Source of the DNA: LMUY01 sp965198895
GTDB taxonomy: Bacteria > Pseudomonadota > Alphaproteobacteria > Acetobacterales > Acetobacteraceae
Direction of reading: 5' to 3'
Assembly: GCA_965198895.1 (NCBI GenBank)
Contig: OZ240676.1
Location: 5,022,001-5,086,000 of the forward strand
Length of the DNA: 64,000 bases
Of the stretch, positions 26,416 to 35,631 are shown in pieces (position 1 is the first letter of the stretch; each line of letters starts with the position of its first letter). The notes beneath the pieces were generated by a model. That model saw only the letters and a program-made list of their open reading frames with translations. It was not told the DNA's origin and searched no databases. The position numbers were made by a program, and so were the translations under genes.

Positions 26416-28190
26416 TGCCGGACATGCCGATTGCCGTGCTCTGTGACCCGGTGACGCTGGAGATCGTGCGCGGCGCCATCCGGGCCGCTCAGGCTGAGAT
26501 GGAGGCGTTGCTCGAGCGCACCGCCATCAGTGCGTTCATCCGCGAGAAGAAAGACTTTTATACCGCGCTGTTCGATGCCGCCGGGCAGCTTGCCGTCGGC
26601 TCCAACGTGCCGATCTTCGGTGATGTCGCGACGCCGGTGCTGGAGCGGTTTCCGGCCGCTACGATGCAGCCTGGCGATCTGTATTGGTTCAGCGACTGCT
26701 ACGGCTCGCGCGGCGCCGTGTCCCACAGCAACGACCAGGTGTTCCTGGCGCCGGTGTTCCACGAGGCGGAGTTGTGCGCCTTCGTCATGGGCTGGGCGCA
26801 TTTCGCCGATATCGGTGGGTTGCGCCCCGGCTCGATCAGCCCCGATACCACCGACATCTTCCAGGAAGGCATCATGATCCCGCCGACCCGGCTGATCGCC
26901 GCCGGGGTGGTGAACGACGCGGCCCTGGAAATCTTCCATCGCAACTCCCGCTACCCGGCGCAGAGCCGCGGCGATACCAGCGCACTGATGGCGAGCGTGA
27001 TGCTGGGCGTGCGCCGGATGGAGGAGATCGTCCTCCGCTTCAGCGCCCCCGTGCTCGCCGACGCACTTAGGCAGCTCCTTGCCCGCACCGAGGCCCTGGT
27101 CCGCCGCCGCCTACGAGAAGTGTTCGCGCCGGGCACGCACCACTTCACCGACCGGATCGATTCCGACGGCCACGGCAACGGCCCGTTCCGCATCCGCTTT
27201 GCTCTCACCCGCACCCCGGACGACCGGTTCGTGCTCGATGCATCGGCCACCGACGACCAGTCACCGGGGCCGGTCAACTTCCTGATGAACAGCCACGTGC
27301 CTGGCACCGCTTTGGGCCTGTTCTTCCTCGGCGGCGACCCGGCGCAGGTCTGCAACGCCGGCGGCCCGAAGGCGCTGGACGAGGTGATCCTGCGAGAGGG
27401 CTCGCTGCTGCAACCGCGGTTTCCCGCGCCGCTCGGCATGCGGGGGCTGACGATGATGCGGGTGCTCGCGGCCCTGAACGGGCTGGTGAACGTCGCCGGC
27501 GGTGCGGCGCCCGCGGCACACTCGGCCTATGTCATCCTGCTGCTGCGCGGGACTGCGGGGGGCGTGCCGTTCCTGATGTCCGACGGCGTAGGCGTGGGCT
27601 ACGGCGCGCGCCCGGCGGCGGACGGGATCGACGCCGTGTATTTCGTGGCGCAGGAGAACTACCCGGTCGAGTTCCTCGAGACGGTCTACCCGGTCCGCCT
27701 GCTGAGCTACGGCATCCACCGCGACAGCGGCGGCCCCGGCCGGCAGCGTGGCGGCTGCGGGCTGGTGCGCGAGTACGAGGTGATGGCCGAACACGCCATC
27801 CTCGCCATGCGGATCGATGGCGTGGCCAACCCACCTTGGGGCGTGGCGGGCGGCATGGGCGGCGGCAGCGGCCGCGCGGTCGTCAACCCGGGCAAGGCGA
27901 ACGAGCGCGTCTTGGCCCCGCTGTCCGACGGCAATGTGCTGGTGCGCGGCGACATCCTGTTGCTGGAGACGGGCGGTGGCGGCGGTCACGGCCACCCGTT
28001 CGACCGGCCGGTCGAGGCTGTCCTGAATGACGTGCTGGACGGCTTCGTCTCCGTCGAGGCCGCCGCCGACCGATACGGCGTGGTCATCTCGGATGGCCGG
28101 GCCGACCGCGATGCGACGAACGCGCGCCGGGCGGACCGTCCCGTGTCGGGTGCCTTCCACCGCCGGAGCTATGTCGAACATCTTGACTGA
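26415..28190 (+). CDS. hydantoinase B / oxoprolinase family protein (HyuB-like)
   Basis: 591 residues, B subunit of N-methylhydantoinase (ATP-hydrolysing) / acetophenone carboxylase / 5-oxoprolinase-type enzymes. The opening DPVTLEIVRGAIRAAQAEMEALLERTA matches the family; the RDSGGPGRQRGGCGL stretch (about 435-450) and GGGGGHGHPFDRP near residue 525 are typical. Starts at ATG, sharing one base with the previous stop. Works with the A subunit whose gene overlaps its 3' end. Such enzymes use ATP to open cyclic amides; the exact substrate is unknown. Confidence 0.9.
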   Translation: MPDMPIAVLCDPVTLEIVRGAIRAAQAEMEALLERTAISAFIREKKDFYTALFDAAGQLAVGSNVPIFGDVATPVLERFPAATMQPGDLYWFSDCYGSRGAVSHSNDQVFLAPVFHEAELCAFVMGWAHFADIGGLRPGSISPDTTDIFQEGIMIPPTRLIAAGVVNDAALEIFHRNSRYPAQSRGDTSALMASVMLGVRRMEEIVLRFSAPVLADALRQLLARTEALVRRRLREVFAPGTHHFTDRIDSDGHGNGPFRIRFALTRTPDDRFVLDASATDDQSPGPVNFLMNSHVPGTALGLFFLGGDPAQVCNAGGPKALDEVILREGSLLQPRFPAPLGMRGLTMMRVLAALNGLVNVAGGAAPAAHSAYVILLLRGTAGGVPFLMSDGVGVGYGARPAADGIDAVYFVAQENYPVEFLETVYPVRLLSYGIHRDSGGPGRQRGGCGLVREYEVMAEHAILAMRIDGVANPPWGVAGGMGGGSGRAVVNPGKANERVLAPLSDGNVLVRGDILLLETGGGGGHGHPFDRPVEAVLNDVLDGFVSVEAAADRYGVVISDGRADRDATNARRADRPVSGAFHRRSYVEHLD

Positions 28191-30195
28191 CCAGACCCTG
28201 ATCGTCGCCGTCGACATAGGCGGTACCTTCACCGACGTTACCGTGCAGGACGCCGCCACCGCACGGGTGATGCGTGCGAAAACCCCCTCCACGCCGGGCG
28301 ACCCGTCGGAGGCGTTCCTGACCGGCGTGCATTTGGCATTGGAGGCCGCGGGCGGCGGGCCAGAGTCGGTGGGCCGCGTATTGCATGGGACCACGGTTGC
28401 GACCAACCTGATCCTCGAAGGCAAGGGCGCGACGACGGCCCTCGTCACCACCGCCGGGTTCCGCCACGTGCTCGAGATCGGGCGGCAGGACATTCCGCGC
28501 GCATCGAACTTGTACGCCTGGATCAAGCCGGCCCGCCCGGTCCCGCCGCGCCACATCTTCGAGGTGACGGAGCGCATCCTGCCCGGCGGCGACGTGCTGA
28601 CCGCGCTCGACGAGGCGAGCGTTGCCGCCGCCGCCGCTAGTATCCGGGCGCTCGACGTGACGGCCGTCGCCGTCTGCCTGCTGCACTCCTTCGCCAACCC
28701 CGCGCATGAACGCCGTGTGGCCGAACTGTTGCGCGCGGCACTGCCCGGCCTGGCGGTGACGGCGTCGGTCGACGTGCTGCCGGAGATCCGGGAATACGAA
28801 CGCTCGCTGGCCACTGTGCTGAATGCACGCGTGATGCCAGCGGTGGCGGACTATGTCGGCCGGCTGGAGGCGCGATTGCAGGCGGCCGGGATCACGGCAC
28901 CGTTGCTGCTGATGCAATCCAACGGCGGCGTTGCCGGCCCGGCGGTGGTGCGGCGCGCGCCCCTGGTCACCGCCCTGTCCGGCCCCGCTGCAGGCGTGGT
29001 GGGTGCGCGGGACGTCGGGTTGGCCGCCGGGTTCGGCGACCTGATCACCGTCGATATCGGCGGCACCAGCGCGGATATCTGCCTGCTGAAGGGTGGCGAG
29101 ATCGCCCTCACCCAGCGCGGCAAGGTCGGTGTGTGGCCGCTGCCGCTGCCGATGGTGGACATGGTGACCATCGGTGCCGGCGGTGGCTCCATCGCCCGGG
29201 TTGAGGACGGCGCCCTGCTTGTTGGCCCGCAAAGCGCCGGCAGTCGGCCCGGCCCGGCGTGCTACGGTACGGGCGGCCCCGACGCCACCGTGACGGACGC
29301 CCATGTCGTGTTGGGCCATTTGCCCGCGAGCCTGTTGGGCGGGCGCATGACGCTGAACGCAACGCTCGCAGCGGAAGCGGTGGAGCGCATCGCCGGGCCG
29401 CTCGGCCTGTCGCTGCATGCGGCGGCGCGCGGCATCCTGGCCATTGCGGACAGCACGATGATCGGCGCCATCCGCGTGGTGTCGGTGGAACGCGGGCATG
29501 ATCCGCGTCAATTCGCACTCGTGGCGTTTGGCGGCGCCGGACCGCTGCATGGCTGCGCGCTGGCAGACATGTTGGGGACCGGCACCGTGCTGATCCCGCC
29601 AGCACCCGGCGTGCTGTGTGCCGACGGGTTGCTGGGCGCCGACCTGAAAGCCGAGTTCGGCCGCACTGTCGCCGGTGCCGAAGTGGACGGCGTGTTTGCC
29701 GCACTGGAGGACGAAGCGCAGTCCTGGCTGGCGAGCGAAGGCATCGACGCTGCCGATCGGCGGACGGCCCGCGTGGCGCTGATGTGCTACGAAGGGCAGG
29801 GCGGTGAACTGGCCGTTCCCTGGGCCGGCGATGTGCCCGCGACAGAGGCGGCGTTCGCGGTCGCGCACCAATCGCTCTATGGGTTCACCTTAGCCGCAGC
29901 GGTGCGGCTGGTGACGGTGCGCGTCGAGGCCCGCGGCGTGCTGCCGCCCCCGGTGCGCCCCATGCTTCCGCCCGGAACGGGGGCGCGTGCATCGGGGCAA
30001 ACCGTCGTGCACTGGGCGAGCGGTTCGGCCGCGACGGCGCTTTATGCGCGCGACGCACTGGGCGCCGGCGATGTGTTCGACGGCCCGGCGATCGTGACGC
30101 AGCTTGATACCACCACGCTGGTGCCGCCGGGTTGGCAGGGGCGGGCGGATGCGAGCGGGGCACTCCTGCTGACAAGAACCTCCCTCTCCCCTTGA
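28171..30195 (+). CDS. hydantoinase A / oxoprolinase family protein (HyuA-like)
   Basis: 674 residues with the N-terminal actin-like ATPase signature VDIGGTFTDVTV (about 13-24), GTTVATNLILEGKGA, a second VDIGGTSADI near 297 and the C-terminal oxoprolinase A region. ATP-binding subunit partnering HyuB, which it overlaps by 20 bases. The C-terminus ends ...TSLSP: these codons and the TGA lie inside a CCCTCTCCCC...GGGAGAGGG palindrome, so the repeat supplied the present stop. ATG 28171 is chosen from the family start. Confidence 0.9.
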   Translation: MSNILTDQTLIVAVDIGGTFTDVTVQDAATARVMRAKTPSTPGDPSEAFLTGVHLALEAAGGGPESVGRVLHGTTVATNLILEGKGATTALVTTAGFRHVLEIGRQDIPRASNLYAWIKPARPVPPRHIFEVTERILPGGDVLTALDEASVAAAAASIRALDVTAVAVCLLHSFANPAHERRVAELLRAALPGLAVTASVDVLPEIREYERSLATVLNARVMPAVADYVGRLEARLQAAGITAPLLLMQSNGGVAGPAVVRRAPLVTALSGPAAGVVGARDVGLAAGFGDLITVDIGGTSADICLLKGGEIALTQRGKVGVWPLPLPMVDMVTIGAGGGSIARVEDGALLVGPQSAGSRPGPACYGTGGPDATVTDAHVVLGHLPASLLGGRMTLNATLAAEAVERIAGPLGLSLHAAARGILAIADSTMIGAIRVVSVERGHDPRQFALVAFGGAGPLHGCALADMLGTGTVLIPPAPGVLCADGLLGADLKAEFGRTVAGAEVDGVFAALEDEAQSWLASEGIDAADRRTARVALMCYEGQGGELAVPWAGDVPATEAAFAVAHQSLYGFTLAAAVRLVTVRVEARGVLPPPVRPMLPPGTGARASGQTVVHWASGSAATALYARDALGAGDVFDGPAIVTQLDTTTLVPPGWQGRADASGALLLTRTSLSP

Positions 30196-30217
30196 GGGAG
30201 AGGGCCGGGGTGAGGGG
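30182..30217. repeat. family-1 palindromic repeat
   Basis: CCCTCTCCC (30182-30190) and GGGAGAGGG (30196-30204) with the 3' flank CCGGGGTGAGGGG. The stop codon of the HyuA-like gene (30193-30195) is in the loop. Same family as copies near 33.7, 40.7, 45.3, 45.4, 48.0 and 50.7 kb. Confidence 0.75.
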
Positions 30218-30263
30218 TGTCACGCGCACGCGGTTGGGTGGGACGGGCCTTTTTCAGGCGGTA

Positions 30264-31016
30264 TCAGGATCGGCCGCCGTCCACCGATAGCACCTGGCCA
30301 GTGATCCAATTCGCTTGCTCGCTGGCGAAGAACAACACGCCGTTGGCAATATCCTCCGCCTGGCCCAGCCGGCGCGTGTGCAAGCCGTTCACCAGCCGCA
30401 TCTGCCCGTCGGGGCCATAGCCTTCCCACTGCTTTTGCGTCGTCGGATTGGACAGGATCAGCCCCGGCGCCACCGAGTTCGCGGTGATGCCATATTGCGC
30501 CAGCCCGACGGAAAGCTGCTTCGTCAGCCCGATTACGGCGTGCTTGGCGGCGGTGTAGGCGTGCAGCCCGGTCAGGCTCGGCCGCAATCCCGCGCCCGAG
30601 GAAACGGTCACGATCCGTCCCCAACCGGCCTGCTGCATAATCGGCGATGCCGCCTGCGACAGCCACAGCACGCCTTTCACGTTGGCCGCAAAGACTTTGT
30701 TCCAGCCCTCTTCCTCGATATCGGTCAGTGCCAGATCGGCCTGCCCGCACACCCCACCGGCGGCGAGGGCAAGGATGTCCAGCCGGCCTTCCGCCGCGGC
30801 GATATCGGCCACCAACGCCGCGCAGCCGGCCCGTTCCGAAAGGTCCAGCACATGCGCCGTCCCGCCGATTTCGTCGGCGGTGCGAGTCACCTGCGGATCG
30901 ATGTCGGCCAGGTGAACGCGCGCGCCCGCATCCCGGAAGCCGGCGGCGATGGCGCGCCCGATTCCCTGCGCCGCACCGCTGACCAGCACCACGCGGCCGT
31001 CGAACCGGATATCCAT
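30264..31016 (-). CDS. short-chain dehydrogenase/reductase
   Basis: Classical SDR of 250 residues: NAD(P)-binding GAAQGIGRA near residue 13, NNAG-equivalent region (ALAAGGVCG), catalytic Tyr/Lys in YTAAKHAV about residue 153, and C-terminal ITGQVLSVDGGRS. ATG at 31016 follows a GGAGGAG ribosome-binding site. It is convergent with the HyuA-like gene and divergent from the deacetylase gene. Probably oxidises a hydroxy acid or sugar derivative from the local pathway; the substrate is not predictable. Confidence 0.88.
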   Translation of the reverse strand: MDIRFDGRVVLVSGAAQGIGRAIAAGFRDAGARVHLADIDPQVTRTADEIGGTAHVLDLSERAGCAALVADIAAAEGRLDILALAAGGVCGQADLALTDIEEEGWNKVFAANVKGVLWLSQAASPIMQQAGWGRIVTVSSGAGLRPSLTGLHAYTAAKHAVIGLTKQLSVGLAQYGITANSVAPGLILSNPTTQKQWEGYGPDGQMRLVNGLHTRRLGQAEDIANGVLFFASEQANWITGQVLSVDGGRS

Positions 31017-31143
31017 TCGGGTTGCTCCTCCACTGTACCCGACGACGCTTCCACGGCCCCCGCAATGCGTCAAACCGAAACTCGCGGTGTTGCGGCAGCA
31101 CCGGTTTCTTGCGCAGGATCAGCCAGCAGCAAGGGGGACAGGC

Positions 31144-32052
31144 ATGAGCGAGACGCACCATCCGGACGGCGAGCCCTGGCAATGGCCGGAGCCCACTTGG
31201 CGGCACATCGTCGGCCGGGCCCGCGCCGGCCGTAGCCTGGCCCCGAATTCCTGGCCCGGCGGCGCGCGGTGCGCCGTCGCCATCTCGTTCGACGCCGACC
31301 ATGACACCATCCCGCTGCGTGACAGCGACGAGAGCCCGATGCGGATCAGCCAGGGGCAGTACGGCAACCGCCAAGCCGTGCCCCGCATCCGCAAGCTGCT
31401 GCAACGCGAGGGGATCCCCGCGAGCTTCTTTTACCCGGCGGTTTCGGCGCTGCTATATCCCGACGAGGTCCGCGCCGTTGCCGGGGATGGGCACGAGATC
31501 GGCATTCACTCCTGGATCCACGAGGCCAACACCAAGCTGCCACCCGGCGTCGAACGGGACCTCACGTTTCGCGCCGCGGACGTGCTGGAGCGCCTGGCGG
31601 GCAAGCGCCCCGTCGGCATGCGGACGGCGAGCTGGGACTTTTCCGTCGACACGATGGGCATCATCCGTGAGCTCGGCCTGCTGTACGACAGTTCGCTGAT
31701 GGCCGACGACGATCCGTACGAGCTCGAGGCAGATGGCGAGCCGACCGGCGTGGTGGAACTGCCGCCCGAGTGGATCCGCGACGACGCGGTGTATTACAAC
31801 TTCGTCCGCTTCAGCGCGCTGCGCCCGTACACGCCGCCAAGCGCGGTGCTGGAGATTTTCAAGGCCGAGTTCGACGGCGCCTGGAACGAGGGTGGCCTGT
31901 TCCTGCTGACCATGCACCCGCACGTGTCCGGCCACCGCTCCCGCTTGCCGGTGCTGGAGCGGCTGATCGAGCATGCGAAGGCACGCGGCCAGTGCTGGTT
32001 CGCCACCCACGCCGACATCGCCCGGTGGTGCAAGGAACAGGCGGGCATGTAA
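31144..32052 (+). CDS. NodB-type polysaccharide deacetylase family / cyclic-imidase-like
   Basis: 302-residue carbohydrate-esterase-4-fold amidohydrolase. Metal motifs: SFDADHDT (about 47) and HSWIH (about 122). No signal peptide, so it is cytoplasmic. The long N-terminal extension and RISQGQYGNRQAVPRI resemble the HpPgdA / cyclic imidase / allantoinase PuuE branch rather than cell-wall deacetylases. Next to hydantoinase and amidase genes, a cyclic imide or ureide substrate is plausible. Start ATG has AAGGGGG upstream. It is followed 43 bases later by the Dpp-type binding protein. Confidence 0.85.
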   Translation: MSETHHPDGEPWQWPEPTWRHIVGRARAGRSLAPNSWPGGARCAVAISFDADHDTIPLRDSDESPMRISQGQYGNRQAVPRIRKLLQREGIPASFFYPAVSALLYPDEVRAVAGDGHEIGIHSWIHEANTKLPPGVERDLTFRAADVLERLAGKRPVGMRTASWDFSVDTMGIIRELGLLYDSSLMADDDPYELEADGEPTGVVELPPEWIRDDAVYYNFVRFSALRPYTPPSAVLEIFKAEFDGAWNEGGLFLLTMHPHVSGHRSRLPVLERLIEHAKARGQCWFATHADIARWCKEQAGM

Positions 32053-32095
32053 CTTGCTTGCGACGGGCCAACAAGACGTCACACGAGGGGCTACA

Positions 32096-33703
32096 ATGGA
32101 CGACAAGATGAAGCTGACGCGCCGGGTAACGATGGGACTGGCGGCAGGGGCAGCCCTGGCCGCGAACATTCCGCGGGGGGCGCGGGCGGCACCGGTGCGG
32201 GGCGGCCACCTGATTTACGGGCGCTATGCCGACAGCCTGTTCCTGGACGGTGTGCAGACCGAACTGAACGTGGACATCTGGGTGCTGAACAGCATCTACG
32301 ACACGCTGCTGCTGCCGACCTCGGACGGGAAGGGGTTGAAGCCCGGGCTGGCCACCAAGTGGGAGCTGGGCGATAGCGGCAAGTCGCTGACCGTCACGCT
32401 GCGCGACGGCGTAAAGTTCTCCGACGGCACGCCCATGACGGCGAAGGACGTGAAGTGGTCGCTGGACCGCGCGCGCGATCCCAAGGAGGGCGCCTGGAAC
32501 TCGCTGCTTGGCTCGGTCGCGTCCGTCGACATCACCAACCCGACGACGATCACGCTCACGCTGAAGCATCCGGACCCGACGTTGTTGCCGGTGCTGGCGA
32601 CGTTCAACACGGCGATCTTCCCATCCGACAAATTCATGGCGGCGGCTGGCGCGACCCTGGACGACAAGGCCAAGTCGTTCGCGGAACACCCGATCGGGAC
32701 GGGCCCGTTCATGATCACCGATTGGCAGCGCGGCGTGACCATGAAGCTGGCGCGCAACCCGTATCACTGGCGCATGGCGCCCGATGGCAAGCCGTTCCCG
32801 TATCTGGACACGCTCGAATTCCAGGTGATCCCGGACGATGCGACCCGGTTGCTGAAGCTCAAGGCGGGGGAGTTGGGCGGCAGCGAGTTCATTCCGTATG
32901 CACGCGTGGCCGAGCTGAAGGCAGATCCGAGCCTGGACATGCAGCTGTGGCCGTCCACCAAAATCAACTACTTGACGATGAACGTGCGCCCGAAGCTGAA
33001 GGACGGTTCGGACAATCCGCTGAGCAACACCAAGGTCCGTCAGGCATTGAACCTGGCCACCAACAAGAATGCGCTGATCGCGATCACCACGCGCGGCCTC
33101 GGCACACCTATGGTGTCGATGATGTCCACCGCGACCCCGCTGGAGGACGGCACGACGGCGCCGTATCCGTACGATCTCGCGAAGGCGAAGCAGTTGCTGA
33201 CGGAGTCGGGCGTGGCGCCAGGCTTCGAGCTATCCTGCATGACACTGGCCGGCAATGCCGACGAGATCAGCAACATGACGGCGATCCAGCAGATGTGGTC
33301 GGCGCTTGGGGTGAAGCTGAAAATCGACCAGGTGGACAACGCGACCCGCAACGCTCGCTATAAATCGGCCGACTTCCAAATGCGCAACGCGCTATGGACG
33401 GACGATCTGGCGGACCCGAGCGAGATTGCGTCCTACATCCTGTACTCGCCCACGGTCGACTCGATCCACTCGGGGTGGAAGAGCGACCGGGTGGACCAGT
33501 TGTTCGTCTCCAGCCAGGAGGAGATCGACCCGGCCAAGCGCAAGGCGGACTACAAGGAGATGCAGGACATCTACAAGGCGGCGGCGCCGATGATTTTCCT
33601 GTATCAGTCGCCCTACCCGGTGGCGTTCAAGAAGAACGTGAAGGGCTTCCTGCAAATTCCCTTAGGAAACAACTACTTCGACGAGGTTTATGTCGAGGCG
33701 TAG
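32096..33703 (+). CDS. ABC substrate-binding protein, family 5 (DppA-like)
   Basis: 535 residues. Signal MKLTRRVTMGLAAGAALAAN with the Arg pair suggests Tat export, cleavage near ARA. Mature motifs: GGHLIYGRYADS, LRDGVKFSDGTPMTAKDVKWSLDRARD (about 105-130) and FFDEV-type end. GAGGGG lies before the ATG at 32096. Upstream of two permeases and two ATPases in the same direction, so it is the cognate receptor of a complete Dpp/Opp-type importer; 168 bases with an inverted repeat doublet separate it from the first permease. Confidence 0.92.
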   Translation: MDDKMKLTRRVTMGLAAGAALAANIPRGARAAPVRGGHLIYGRYADSLFLDGVQTELNVDIWVLNSIYDTLLLPTSDGKGLKPGLATKWELGDSGKSLTVTLRDGVKFSDGTPMTAKDVKWSLDRARDPKEGAWNSLLGSVASVDITNPTTITLTLKHPDPTLLPVLATFNTAIFPSDKFMAAAGATLDDKAKSFAEHPIGTGPFMITDWQRGVTMKLARNPYHWRMAPDGKPFPYLDTLEFQVIPDDATRLLKLKAGELGGSEFIPYARVAELKADPSLDMQLWPSTKINYLTMNVRPKLKDGSDNPLSNTKVRQALNLATNKNALIAITTRGLGTPMVSMMSTATPLEDGTTAPYPYDLAKAKQLLTESGVAPGFELSCMTLAGNADEISNMTAIQQMWSALGVKLKIDQVDNATRNARYKSADFQMRNALWTDDLADPSEIASYILYSPTVDSIHSGWKSDRVDQLFVSSQEEIDPAKRKADYKEMQDIYKAAAPMIFLYQSPYPVAFKKNVKGFLQIPLGNNYFDEVYVEA

Positions 33704-33724
33704 CGCAGTCTTCCCGAGGCTGTT

Positions 33725-33762
33725 CTCCCTCTCCCGCGGGCGGGAGAGGGCCGGGGTGAGGG
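33725..33762. repeat. family-1 palindromic repeat, forward copy
   Basis: CCCTCTCCCG (33727-33736), loop CGGG, CGGGAGAGGG (33741-33750), then CCGGGGTGAGGG. Forms an inverted doublet with 33842-33868. Confidence 0.75.
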
Positions 33763-33841
33763 CGCGACAGGTGCCGTCGTGCACCCTTGACCGGTGTTCG
33801 GCGCGAGGCTGTTTGGCCTCCGATGATCGAGTTGCAAGCGG

Positions 33842-33868
33842 CCCTCTTCCGCAAGCGGGAGAGGGAGG
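33842..33868. repeat. family-1 palindromic repeat, inverted copy carrying a Shine-Dalgarno
   Basis: CCCTCTTCCGC (33842-33852), aa, GCGGGAGAGGG (33855-33865). The right arm runs into AGGGAGG (33862-33868), three bases before the permease ATG, so the ribosome-binding site lies in or beside the hairpin. The left flank GCGG matches the reversed flank of the forward copy, giving an inverted doublet (REPIN-like) over 33725-33868. Confidence 0.7.
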
Positions 33869-33871
33869 CGA

Positions 33872-34810
33872 ATGAGTCGCACCACTTGGTTGGCGGGGCG
33901 GTTGCTGCAGATCATCCCGACGCTGCTGCTGATCGGGGTGGCGGCGTTCCTGCTCGCCCGCGCGCTGCCCGGCAACGCCGTGATGGCCATGCTCGGCGAC
34001 CGCGCGAGTGACGCCACCATCGCGCGGCTGACGCATCAGATGGGCCTGGACCGGTCTCTCGGCGCGCAGCTCTGGTCCTACCTCGTGGCCATCTCGCATG
34101 GTGATTTCGGCATATCCACAGCCTTTCAGGTGCCCGTGCTGCGGCTGATCACCGACCGGTTGCCGGTGACCTTGTTGCTCACGGGCATGTCGCTGGTGAT
34201 CGCAATCGTGCTCGGCTTTCCGCTCGCCTTCGTCGCCGCGGTCAACGCCAATCGCTGGCCGGACATCCTGATCCGCGCCATCTTCCAGGTCGGGCTGTCG
34301 TCGCCGATCTTCTACGTGGGCCTGATCCTGCTGACGGTGTTCGCCGGCTGGCTGCGCTGGTTTCCGGTCGGCGGCTACGGCGACGATTGGGGGGAGCGGC
34401 TGTATCACCTGTTCCTCCCCGCGCTCGCACTGGCGCTGAGTCTCGCCGCCGTCATCATGCGCAGCCTGCGCGCGGCAATCCTGCAGGTGCTGCGGGCCGA
34501 GTTCGTGGACTTTGCCACCGCGAAAGGCCTGTCTTCGCACGTGGTGCTATTCCGCCACGTGCTGCGCAATGCCGTGATCGCCACCGTCACGCTGATCGGA
34601 CTGAACGTCGGCAGCCTGCTCGGGGGCGCCGTCATCACCGAGAGCGTGTTCGCCGTCCCCGGCGTCGGGCGGCTGATGGTGGACAGCATCTTCGCGCGCG
34701 ACTACCCGGTGATCCAGGGCCTCACCTTGGTGCTCGCCGTGCTGGTGTCGCTGGCGTTCCTGGTGACCGATATCGTGCAGATGTCGCTCGACCCGAGGAT
34801 CGGGCGATGA
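33872..34810 (+). CDS. ABC permease, DppB-like
   Basis: 312 residues, inner-membrane permease of a dipeptide/oligopeptide-type importer. The N-terminal LLQIIPTLLLIGVAAFLLARALPGN is typical of DppB/GsiC, the EAA-type loop (AAILQVLRAEFVDFATAKGL, key residues R-E-F-A-K) lies about 205-225, and TESVFAVPGVGRL occurs near 265. Its stop overlaps the next ATG (ATGA). Ribosome-binding sequence comes from a palindromic repeat. Confidence 0.92.
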   Translation: MSRTTWLAGRLLQIIPTLLLIGVAAFLLARALPGNAVMAMLGDRASDATIARLTHQMGLDRSLGAQLWSYLVAISHGDFGISTAFQVPVLRLITDRLPVTLLLTGMSLVIAIVLGFPLAFVAAVNANRWPDILIRAIFQVGLSSPIFYVGLILLTVFAGWLRWFPVGGYGDDWGERLYHLFLPALALALSLAAVIMRSLRAAILQVLRAEFVDFATAKGLSSHVVLFRHVLRNAVIATVTLIGLNVGSLLGGAVITESVFAVPGVGRLMVDSIFARDYPVIQGLTLVLAVLVSLAFLVTDIVQMSLDPRIGR

Positions 34811-35631
34811 GGCGGGCGCTGGCCTTCGTCGCCGGGCATGTGCCGTTGGTGCTGGGCCTGGTGCTGCTGGGCATCGTCGTGCTGTGCGCGGTGGCACCCG
34901 GCTTAGTCGCACCCTACGATCCGCTGAGCTTCGACTACAACGCGCTGCTCGATCCGCCGAGTTGGGCGCATCCGTTCGGCACCGACCAGTTCGGGCGGGA
35001 CATCCTCTCGCGCACCATCGCCGCCTCGGGGCTGGACCTGCAGATCGCGCTGTGTGCGACCCTCGCGCCGCTGCTGGTCGGCAGCCTGATCGGGCTGTTG
35101 GTCGGCTATTTCGGCGGCGTCGCCGACATGGTGTTCGGCCGCCTGGTGGACCTCGTGGTGACGTTTCCGTTCCTGGTGCTGGTGATCGCCATCGTCGCGA
35201 TCCTTGGGCCCGGCCTGATGAACATGTACATCGCCATCACCTGCGTCGGGTGGGTGTTCTATGCCCGGCTGATGCGCGGCGAAGTGATGGTGCAACGCCG
35301 GCACGACTACGTCTCGGCCGCCCACGTGCTCGGGTACGGCACCGGGCGCATCGTGTTCCGCCACGTGCTGCCCAATGCGGCGCGCCCCGTGCTGGTGTAT
35401 CTCGTGACCGACATGGCGCTGGCCATCCTGCTCGGCTCCAGCCTCGGCTATCTCGGCCTCGGCGCGCAGCCACCCGCCGCCGAATGGGGCGTGCTGATCG
35501 CCGAGGGTAAGAACTTCTTCACCCAGGCACCCTGGATCAGCCTGTTCCCCGGCGTCGCCATCGTGCTGTGCGGACTTGGGTTCAGCCTAACCGGCGACGG
35601 CCTGGCGGAGCTGATGCGGGTGGAGCGGTGA
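34807..35631 (+). CDS. ABC permease, DppC-like
   Basis: 274 residues. First helix about 10-32, followed by the family motif HPFGTDQFGRDILSR (about 58-72), EAA loop around VQRRHDYVSAAHVLGYG and C-terminal LGLGAQPPAAEWGVLIAEG. Partner of the DppB-like permease. Joined on both sides by four-base overlaps (ATGA before, GTGA after). Confidence 0.92.
   Translation: MRRALAFVAGHVPLVLGLVLLGIVVLCAVAPGLVAPYDPLSFDYNALLDPPSWAHPFGTDQFGRDILSRTIAASGLDLQIALCATLAPLLVGSLIGLLVGYFGGVADMVFGRLVDLVVTFPFLVLVIAIVAILGPGLMNMYIAITCVGWVFYARLMRGEVMVQRRHDYVSAAHVLGYGTGRIVFRHVLPNAARPVLVYLVTDMALAILLGSSLGYLGLGAQPPAAEWGVLIAEGKNFFTQAPWISLFPGVAIVLCGLGFSLTGDGLAELMRVER

Noticed and set aside
28084..29871. Open frame of about 595 codons opposite the HyuA-like gene
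   Set aside because: Antisense shadow: low-complexity His/Arg/Gln-rich translation, no ribosome-binding site or family motif.
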